64,000 nucleotides of DNA, taken from Hygrocybe punicea. Its lineage: Eukaryota; Basidiomycota; Agaricomycetes; Agaricales; Hygrophoraceae. The stretch spans positions 5,828,001 to 5,892,000 of the forward strand of contig OY744467.1 of assembly GCA_963556145.1 (NCBI GenBank), read 5' to 3'. The position numbers and the translations under genes were made by a program. The first letter of the stretch is position 1. Each line of letters opens with the position of its first letter. The notes under the pieces are model-generated. The model was given only the letters and a program-made list of their open reading frames with translations. It did not search any database and was not told where the DNA came from. Of this stretch, positions 44,775 to 53,310 are shown one piece after another.

Positions 44775-47099
44775 ATGTTACCCGACCCGCTCATCGTACA
44801 CCCGACAACCGCTTCATCGACATCTCAGCTTCTTCCACCCACAATGACTTCGACCTCTGGATCTTCGACCGCTCCCCACGTTACCGCTCCCCATGTTACT
44901 CCACGACAAATGCCCGCTCGCGGTCACTCCACGGCCCCGACCTTCGACGGGAACCCGCTCAATTTAAACCGCTTCTTCGAAGAAGTCGAGATACTTGCTG
45001 CCGATGCCGCTCTCGACGACGCAGGACGCATCAAGCATAGTCTGCGCTACGCGTCGCTTAGCGACTACGAGCTTTGGGCAAGTTTACCTAGCGCGACCGG
45101 CGTCGATTATGCCGCATTCAAGAAGAGCGTACTCGTGCTATACCCGGGTACGGAAGACGATCACCGGTACACTATGGCGGATCTCGACCGTCTTACGCAC
45201 ACCCAAACCGCTTACGGTATCCGTACCCGCGCCGAACTTGGCGAATATTACCGCGAGTTCATCCGGATCTCGGGATTCCTCTTAGACAAGGGTCGAATCT
45301 CTCCCCGAGAACGCAACATCGCGTACGAGAACGGCTTCCATGTCAAGCTTAAAAAGGACATCAAAACCCGTCTGCAGTACCAAAAGCCGAACCATTTCCA
45401 TAGTGACCCTTACGACTTCCAGGACTTCCACAATTGTGCCCACTTCTTGCTGGCCGGAACCGCGGCCGAACCGTCCACCGTCTCTCGTCTCTCGTCAACG
45501 TCGCCTGCCGCCATCCGGTACTCGACTCCAATGGAACCCGCCACCCGCTACCCGCCACCCGCTCGCTATGACCCGGTCATTCCTAAAGTGGAACCGGTCG
45601 AACCTAACGTATCCGACCTATTTCGTCTCGTTTCGCAACAACTCGCCATCCTCACGCAAGCCCTCACCGAACGCAACAACCCCCCAAAGCCGTGTGCAAA
45701 TAGGGCTGAGCCGACCACCGCGGGACAGGGTTTCACCAATTTCAACTGCCTCTTTTGCGACGACCCGTTCCATCGTATACGCGATTGTCCTATTTGCGAG
45801 CAGTACACTCGAGACGGGATATGCCGCAAGAACGAGCACAGCCGCATCGTGTTGCCTAACGGAATGTATCTTCCAAAGGCTATCGTCGGCAAAAATATGA
45901 GGGAACGCTTCGACGCGTGGCACGCACAGAACCCCGGCAACCGCGCTCCCCCTGCCCGCAACCCCACAGAACCGTTCCAACGCGACCCGCCACCTCATGT
46001 CAAAACTAACTTCGTCTCCGCCGTCGAAGTACCCACCTACGAACCAGAGGTCACCACCGAGTACGCCGACATCTTTCAGTCCACGACGTCCGACATCGAC
46101 GATGACAACGAACAGATTAAGGTTCTGGAAGCCGAAGTGCAGCGGCTTCGTAAACGGGGTAGATTCGACGGTGTAGAGATCCCATCAAAGGCGAAAGGCA
46201 AGTCTAGAGAAACTTTTCCCAATCTGCCCACCACTTCCACGTCTGTCCCCGCCGCGAAACCCGCCGAGAAAACGGCCAGACCTATCAATGAGCAGCCGAT
46301 CACCATAGTCCCCCCTTCGAACACGCGGCCGACCGAGCCGACCGCCCTTGTACCGCGCACTCCCCAGAACCTTCCCGCATCGCACCCCCAATACCGCTAC
46401 CAAGCCCCCATTGAAGATCCCGGTATCGCCAAATCCGTCATCGACCGCGCGCTCGATTCTCAAGTCTGCATTTCGCAGCGAGAACTTTTAGCCATGTCGT
46501 CCGACGCCCGCCGTCACATGAAGGACCTCACTACGTCGAAAAAGGTCACCGCCGAAAGTAACAACGTCGAGGTTTTCCATTTTCACGCACCCGAAATCCC
46601 CACTCGCGCCTGTCAACACTGTCAGGAAAACGTCCCGCTCGTCGTCGGCCGAGACTCAGTCCCTCTCCGTGCGGTCTACCCGCTCATCAACGGCAAATTC
46701 GTATTCGAGTGCGTCCTCGACAACGGTTCCATGATCATCGGCATGCGGCGCGATATTTGGGAGAAACTCGGTTACGGCCTCCAAAATATGAAGATGCGGA
46801 TGCAGTCGGCAAACAAGAGCGACAATGATACCCTCGGCCGGATCGCGAATCTTAAATTCACCTTCGGCGACGTCGATCTTTTCCTCCAAGTCCAAGTCGT
46901 CGACGACGCCCCCTACGAGATCCTCATCGGCCGCCCGTTCTTCACACTTTCCGAAGCCCTTACGAAGGATTATAAAAATGGAGAACAACAAGTCACGATC
47001 ACGGACCCAAACACCGGCGCCGTCGTCACCTTGCCCACCATCGAGCACAACCAAAAGAACCGACGAGAGCGGTCCGACACCGGAAAGCCGGATTTTTAG
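44775..47099 (+). CDS. Gypsy gag and protease polyprotein
   Basis: A 774-codon frame. An upstream ATG-poor Ser/Thr/Pro region leads into the capsid-like core ('FDGNPLNLNRFFEEVEIL', 'YPGTEDDHRYTMADL'). The CCHC zinc knuckle is CLFCDDPFHRIRDC at about 45750, exactly C-X2-C-X4-H-X4-C. A coiled, charged middle follows. The aspartic protease at the C-terminus reads 'FVFECVLDNGSMIIGMRR' (about 46700), where the usual DTG/DSG is DNG, and later 'APYEILIGRPFF'. The frame ends at TAG 47097-47099, overlapping the pol frame by -1. DNG in the protease is rare and may weaken activity, or it may be tolerated in this lineage. Confidence 0.9.
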   Translation: MLPDPLIVHPTTASSTSQLLPPTMTSTSGSSTAPHVTAPHVTPRQMPARGHSTAPTFDGNPLNLNRFFEEVEILAADAALDDAGRIKHSLRYASLSDYELWASLPSATGVDYAAFKKSVLVLYPGTEDDHRYTMADLDRLTHTQTAYGIRTRAELGEYYREFIRISGFLLDKGRISPRERNIAYENGFHVKLKKDIKTRLQYQKPNHFHSDPYDFQDFHNCAHFLLAGTAAEPSTVSRLSSTSPAAIRYSTPMEPATRYPPPARYDPVIPKVEPVEPNVSDLFRLVSQQLAILTQALTERNNPPKPCANRAEPTTAGQGFTNFNCLFCDDPFHRIRDCPICEQYTRDGICRKNEHSRIVLPNGMYLPKAIVGKNMRERFDAWHAQNPGNRAPPARNPTEPFQRDPPPHVKTNFVSAVEVPTYEPEVTTEYADIFQSTTSDIDDDNEQIKVLEAEVQRLRKRGRFDGVEIPSKAKGKSRETFPNLPTTSTSVPAAKPAEKTARPINEQPITIVPPSNTRPTEPTALVPRTPQNLPASHPQYRYQAPIEDPGIAKSVIDRALDSQVCISQRELLAMSSDARRHMKDLTTSKKVTAESNNVEVFHFHAPEIPTRACQHCQENVPLVVGRDSVPLRAVYPLINGKFVFECVLDNGSMIIGMRRDIWEKLGYGLQNMKMRMQSANKSDNDTLGRIANLKFTFGDVDLFLQVQVVDDAPYEILIGRPFFTLSEALTKDYKNGEQQVTITDPNTGAVVTLPTIEHNQKNRRERSDTGKPDF
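47093..47099 (+). other. Candidate -1 frameshift site at the gag stop
   Basis: Gag ends ..GAT TTT TAG with a run of five T. A tRNA-Phe on TTT (47094-47096) can slip back one base onto an identical TTT (47093-47095). The next codon is then TTA, and the pol frame is open from there. A downstream stimulatory structure was not assessed. Confidence 0.5.
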
Positions 47100-50000
47100 A
47101 AGTCGAGGACCCGGAGATACCTCTCGGAAAGGACGCACCGGGAGATGAGAAGCCGCCACTCGAAAGCGACCACACCTATACCACGAACTATGCTTCCCTT
47201 TTGCCGTTTCCCCTAGAAGAGGACTTATGTTTTTCTATCGATTTAGATTTCTCTTCGTCTCAGCCTCAGACTGCCGCCCAGTACATTTCATTGTTGACCG
47301 ATGTACAAAATCAGCTACGTACTACCGATACCCTTCCTTCGTCTTGTTCCGTCTCCGCTCCTGCGTCACATATTTCCTCTTCGAATATTTGTAACAAAGC
47401 CTCTACTGAACACGCTACTTATATCTCGTATACCACCCCCCCTACCAGGGACCTAAAAGGAGTCGTTACCAAGAAAAAGTATAAGAAGGTAGCTGATCGT
47501 ATCCGCCCAATTTCTACCACTCTCCCCGACGAATACCGCATCATATGCGAGATCACCGGCGACCCGCTAGCCGATTTACCCACGCTCCCGACTCACCCGC
47601 CCGACTTTACACCCGGCACCCGCTATACCCAGGAACGACACGACGCGATGCCGATGAACCCGGATGGATTCCTTTGGCCTGAGGAAGAAAAACTCGGCCA
47701 CCATATCATCAAAACGCAAGAAGCCGCCTTCGCCTGGAACGAATCCGAGAAAGGCCAGTTCAATACGGACTACTTCCTGCCGATCCACATTCCCACCGTA
47801 CCGCACGACCCGTGGGTCCATCGCAATATCCCAATCCCACCCGGCATCCTTAACGAAGTCATCGGCATCATCAAAGACAAAATTAACGCCGGTACCTATG
47901 AACCCTCGAATTCGTCATATTGCTCCCGCTGGTTTTGCGTTTTGAAAAAGGACGGGAAGTCTCTTCGAATCGTCCACGATCTACAGCCGCTTAACGCCGT
48001 CACTATCCGCGATCCCGCCGTACCGCCCATGACCGAGCACTTGGCCGAGGCCTTTGGCGGCCACTCTTGCTACGCTTCCTTCAACCTCTTCGTCTCTTTC
48101 GACCAACGCCTCGTCCACCCCTCGTCTCGGGACTATATGACATTTCAGTCTCCACTCGGAACGCTTCGACTTACGCGGATTGCTATGGGATACACAAATT
48201 CCCCGCAGATCCTACACGGTGATTCCACGTACATCCTCCGTGACGAAATCCCTCATCTTGCCGTTCCGTATATGGACGATATTCCCGTTAAAGGGCCTCC
48301 AACCCGCTACGAGCAACCCGACGGTACCTACGAGACTATACCCGAGAACCCGGCAATCCGATGTTTCATTTGGGAACACTTCCAAGGTGTCAACCGCGTC
48401 ATCCAGCGTTTCCGCTATGTCGGCGGTACCTTCAACGGCAAAAAACTCGAGTTGTGTCGACCCTCAGTCATCGTTGTTGGCCACCAATGCACATACGAAG
48501 GAAGAGTAGCCGACGACTCCAAAGTACAGAAGATTCGCGATTGGCCACTGCCGACCAACCTCACCGAAGTTCGCGCCTTTCTCGGTATCTGCGGTGTCTT
48601 GCGTATTTTTATCAAGGACTTCTCGCTCCACTCCCGACCCCTCGTCCGTCTTACCTGCAAAGGTATACCCTTCGAATTTGGTGAAGAAGAAGAGACCGCC
48701 GTCGACTACCTCAAAAACGCCGTCATTACGTCGCCAGCGCTGCGCGCTATCGACTACACGCGTGAATGGGAAGTGATTCTCGCCGTCGATTCATCCGTTC
48801 TTGGAGTCGGCTTCGTTCTCATGCAAATCCGCGCTGACGGAAAACGTTATCCGAATCGCTTTGGTTCAATATCGTGGAATGAACGCGAAGCCCGATACTC
48901 TCAGTCCAAGCTCGAGCTTTACGGTCTCTTCAGGGCCCTCCGCGCCTATCGGATTTTCATTATTGGCGTCCGCAACCTCACCGTTGAAGTCGACGCGAAG
49001 TACATAAAAGGGATGCTCAACAACCCCGACATTCAGCCCAATGCAACGATCAACCGATGGATAGCCGGCGTGCTCTTATTTGACTTTAGACTTGTTCACG
49101 TACCCGCTTCCGCACACGGTGCACCCGACGGACTCTCCCGACGTCCCCGCGCTGCAGAAGACCCCGAGGAGATCAACGACTCCGACGATTGGCTCGACCA
49201 CTCCTACGGTTTCTTTATGGAAGTCGTCAACTACCGACCCGTCCCCATACCGTCTAAGCCGATTGCCGTATGCGGCCGCTGCCGTGCCACAGCCGACCGA
49301 CTCCAAGAATTACCGGCCGTCCTCGTCTACACAAATCAGGAAGCCGTTTCTGACATACTGCGATCCGATAAAGCCCGCGCGGCCGACGTTCGTCTTGCCC
49401 TCGTCGAGACTTGGTTACAAGATCTAACCCGACCCGCGAACTTCATGGACGAAGAATACCATCTGTTCCTACGATACGCCCTTGAATTCTTCGTCACCGA
49501 TAACAAGCTTTGGCGCAAAGACCGTCACGGAAAACACAAACTCATCATACCGCCCGACCGCCGGCTTCAGTTACTCAAAGACGCTCACGACTCTCTCGGC
49601 CACAAAGGTATATTCTCCGTCCGCGCTCGGCTACTCGACCGTTTCTGGTGGCCGCACCTCGACCACGACGTCAAGTGGTACGTCCAGTCTTGCCATCAGT
49701 GCCAAGTACGGCAAATGCGTTATCATCACATTCCGCCTACCGTCGCTACACCGGCCTCGCTATTTCATAAAGCGTATGTCGACACAATGTTTATGCCACG
49801 ATCCGGCGGCTATCGATACATCGTCCAAGCCCGTTGCTCCCTGTCCGCCTACCCTGAGTTCCGCATGTTACGCCGCGAGACCGGCTCCACCATCGGCACG
49901 TTCTTGTTCGAAGACATCTTATGCCGTTGGGGCGCTCTCGAAGAAATCGTTACTGACAACGGCAAGCCGTTCGTAGAAGCGCTCGACTATCTCGCCTCCC

Positions 50001-50749
50001 GCTACGGTATCCGCCACATCCGCATTTCGCCCTATAACTCACAAGCGAACGGACCCGTTGAGCGTCGCCACCTAGATGTCCGGGAGGCCATTATGAAAAG
50101 TTGTGACGGAGATTAAAAGAAATGGCACACCGTAACCCACTCCGTATTTTGGGCCGAACGGGTCACGACACACAAAAGCCTCGGATACTCGTCCTACTAC
50201 ATCGCACACGGAGTAGAACCGCTTTTTCCATTCAATTTTGCCGAAGCTACGTACATGGTTCCGACGCAAGATACGATGTCTACAACCAACCTCATAGTCA
50301 TCTGCGCCCGACAACTTCGTAAACGAGAAGCCGACCTCGATCGGGTCAAAGAAAAGCTTACCAAATCTCGGCTCGCGTCCGCCCGGCAATTCGAGCAGAA
50401 ATACGCCAACACGATCAAAGTTTACGACTTCGAACCCGGTAACCTCGTTCTCGTCCGAAATTCACGTATCGAAATGTCTCTCGATCATAAAGCAAAACCG
50501 CGGTACTTTGGACCCATGGTTGTCGTCAGGAAAACAGAAGGCGGATCCTACATACTCGCCGAACTCGACGGTGCGGTTTCTAAATCTCGATTTGCCGCTT
50601 TCCGAGTCGTACCCTACCACGCCCGCTCAAAAATATCGATACCGTTGGACGACTTCTTACAATACCCCGATGCCGACGATACCGATTCAAATGATCTTGA
50701 TGATCCGACGTACCCGCCCTCTATAGACTCCTCACCCGACGACGATTAA
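47096..50749 (+). CDS. Gypsy pol: reverse transcriptase, RNase H, integrase (premature stop inside)
   Basis: The frame is open in -1 relative to gag from the gag stop to TAA at 50114-50116. It continues in the same frame to TAA near 50749, so a single stop separates the integrase core from its C-terminal domain. RT: 'SRWFCVLKKDGKSLRIVHDL', then motif A as YASFNLFVSFDQ with Asn (48083-48085) where Asp is catalytic, and motif C as PYMDDIPVKG (about 48270). RNase H: 'VILAVDSSVLGVGFVLMQ', KLELYGL and VEVDAKYIKGML, with all acidic residues kept. Integrase: zinc-binding HDSLGH..CHQC, then VDTM, TDNGKPF and PVERRH, giving Asp-Asp-Glu. The C-terminal piece has 'PGNLVLVRNSRIEMSLDHKA', typical of the gypsy GPY/F-type end. 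This copy is likely inactive for reverse transcription. Confidence 0.9.
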
Positions 50750-50957
50750 GCATTTCATTTATATTCTGTCCACGTTATACCCCCATTTTATTTAGTTCCT
50801 CTTAGTTTTCCAACGATATGACGAATGATGCGAATAGTCCTATGTCTTCGGGAGCCGATCGGCTTTCCTTAGCTGGGTGAACAAGCTGACACGTCTTTTA
50901 TGTACATGATATATTTTTTTTATATATACAATGGGCTCGTTATTTTATATATATATT
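50750..50957. other. Short AT-rich 3' interval between pol and the antisense gene
   Basis: Both genes converge here. It contains TA-rich runs at 50905-50960 that may serve as polyadenylation signals for both strands. Confidence 0.45.
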
Positions 50958-52345
50958 TTACAGGCGGCCGGTCTCGTAATCCCGCCTCAACATCGCCAAC
51001 CTTGAGGTCGACTGTTCGAGATCGACGCGAAGCCGCTGGAACTCTTGACCGAAGTGGACGAGGTGACGGTTGACGTTGGTGCCCAGGGCTCCCAGCTCCT
51101 CCATAAGGACCGCTAGCCGCGCCGACACTTGCTCGTAATTCTCCATCGTCAAAACGAACGGGTTCGCTGCCGAGGCCGTCCTAAGCCTTTTCATCGGCCG
51201 CTCTTCCTCCGACTCCTCCTCGTCTTCGTCATCGTCCTCGACTGACTCCACCTCCTCGACCCGCGGTTTGCTCGTTGAGGCCCGGGCAGGCCTACTGCGG
51301 ATGGGCTTTGTCGTGAACGACAGCGGCTTCCTCGTGCCGACCGCGACCTCCTTGCCCTTTCCGGTATCCACCTTGCGCCGACCCCCGCCCGTCCGGTGTG
51401 TAGCGTTAGTACATCTCTTCTTCAGCCTCCGGCATCGTTCGCACACGTAGCCCGTGACGCCTCGACACGCCTCTTGCGCCTTGACGCAGTTGGTGCAGGG
51501 TTGTAGGGGAAACGGCCCGGTGAACTGTTACCAGGATCAGTAACTAAAGAACATATGAACCGACACAAGAACTCACCGTCGTACCAGCCAAGTCTCCGGT
51601 CTCTACGCCCGGCGTATCTACGTCTTCTACATCGGCCGGTGTCTCTGGTACTGGGTCGACGGGGCCTTCCTCTGGCTCAACTGCGGCTTCCCCTTCCGGA
51701 ATCGACTCAGTCCTTGGTTCACCCGCGTTTGCTTCAGCTCGCCGTTCTTCGCTGAGCCGCCGCCGATACGCAGCTCCATCCCTTTCAACCTGGTCCACTT
51801 CTTGATTCCAGTGCTGCTCGTGTTGTTCTATTCTAAGCCGCTCTCGCCTTTCCTCTGCCGCCTTTCGCCTTTTCTCCGCCTCCGCTCGTGCACTTGCCTC
51901 TGCCATCCGTCTGGCCTCCTCTTCCCGCGTAGCCGCTTCTTCATCCGCCCGCCGTCTGGCTTCTTCCTGTTCCTGCCTCTCCCGGTCCGCCGCTTCTTTC
52001 AGCCACTCTTCGACATCGTTGGCGTACGATTGGCGGTCGGCCCATAACGGTGGCGTTACTGGCCTCGTACCACCAGCTCGGAGTTCCGCGACGATTCCAT
52101 TGTAAGCACGCTGGCGGGACGGCATGAGCTATCTTAGGACACGCGTAGTCAATAAGGAAACTCACCAGCGCCTTCTTGCGGCCGCTTAACCATTGTTGGG
52201 CCATCCCCTCGTTGCCGTCCACCATCGTTACGAGGTCGTCGCTATGAAACACGGTGACCGCGTTGACGGCCTCTTCGTAGTCCGCCCGGACATCGGGTTC
52301 GATGCTTTCGACGAAAGCGAGGAAGTTGTCGTAGACTTGGGACAT
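50958..52345 (-). CDS. Antisense gene of the gypsy element: coiled coil plus Zn2Cys6-type cluster
   Basis: Three exons read cleanly: 52345-52166, 52128-51577 and 51524-50958, joined in phase 0 with GT..AG introns of 37 and 52 nt. Exon 1 starts MSQVYDNFLAFVESIEPD. Exon 2 holds a long Glu/Arg-rich coiled coil ('RERQEQEEARRRADEEAA') and an acidic Pro-rich end. Exon 3 begins FTGPFPLQPC and carries six cysteines spaced C-X2-C-X6-C-X7-C-X2-C-X6-C, ending in KKRC. This is the pattern of fungal GAL4-type binuclear zinc clusters, with Arg/Lys between the last cysteines. A basic/acidic linker and a helical C-terminus ('ENYEQVSARLAVLMEELG') follow. The open frames, clean introns and motif argue for a real gene carried by the retrotransposon. 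Its function is unknown. Confidence 0.78.
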
Positions 52346-52515
52346 TGTGAACGTGTGATGGTGTAGAGGAAAGGTCGGATCAACAACGAGAAAATTTTTC
52401 TTTTTTTTACTTTGCCGTTGTTTGGCCGCTCACGTGATTGGCCACATTCGCGACCCGCATTCGGAGACCCCATATTCTCGACCACGGATGGTCTCTATTA
52501 GAAGACCCAAGGAGA

Positions 52516-53310
52516 TGTAGAGGGTCCTCGACCCTCTGAGGCCGTAACATCGATATCTAGCGAATCCGCTCGAACCCGACGTCTCTAGCAATCTACGTTC
52601 GAACCCGACGCAACCCGACGCAACCCGATGCATACCGACTAGCACGGCCGCTCACGTACCTGGTCGGTCTATCTCCTAAACTCGTGGAACTTCAAATATC
52701 ATAGATAGATCTCATCGGACTGGGATCCCGACATCGGACTTGCCTTATTCACGCCTAGCGTCTCCCTTATGGGGATATAGTAAAGTATATTGCATCTTTT
52801 ACGGTTTTTTATATCTTCCACCCATTTTCCCTGTCATCGTCGCCTCGCAACGCTCTTCCTACTTCCCCATTTTTATTCTCCTTTGTCTCCTCTCATCGGC
52901 CGAGGACTCTCGTCCGAATCTAGGTACACAAATTTGTAGTATAAAAACGGTGCCCAAGCGCCGTCTCAGAATAAGAAACCAGTTCCCCCATTTCCTCTCT
53001 CTGAGAATTAAGTCTCTCAGTAAATTCCATCGCACACATTGCTCGTCGGATTCCTTGACGCCCTCCCCGTCGTTCTACCGCCTTTATCTCTACGTTTCTC
53101 GTCACCCGACACCCGACCCACCGTACCCGACATTGTCGGCTTCGTCGGCTTCGATCGGTCTCGATAGATTTCAGTAGTTTACTCGGCGGCTTCTTACTTT
53201 TTATATCCTATTATCTTACTGAAGCTTGTTAGACTATTCCTAGTCACTTCTACGCTGACCCCACAGGCTTAGGATTATTATTCCGCAGCCACCCCGACCT
53301 CGCCTTTACA
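52516..53310 (+). repeat. 3' LTR of the gypsy element
   Basis: 795 bp, with at least five substitutions against the 5' LTR. It is preceded by the purine-rich AAGACCCAAGGAGA, a likely polypurine tract. Confidence 0.93.

Larger units (their letters stand above)
43503..53310 (+). mobile_element. Ty3/gypsy LTR retrotransposon, structurally complete
   Basis: It has 795-bp LTRs at both ends (TGTAGAGGG..CTTTACA), a primer-binding site, gag-protease, pol in the order RT-RNase H-integrase, a 3' accessory gene on the opposite strand, and a purine-rich tract before the right LTR. A 4-bp duplication GCGT flanks it (43499-43502 and 53311-53314). I count at least five substitutions between the LTRs, so the insertion is recent. 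The pol carries a motif-A Asp-to-Asn change and one premature stop, so this copy is probably not autonomous. Confidence 0.93.

Noticed and set aside
50114..50116. Programmed stop readthrough in pol
   Set aside because: The stop lies just after the integrase catalytic Glu where no fungal element is known to use readthrough. A lesion is simpler.
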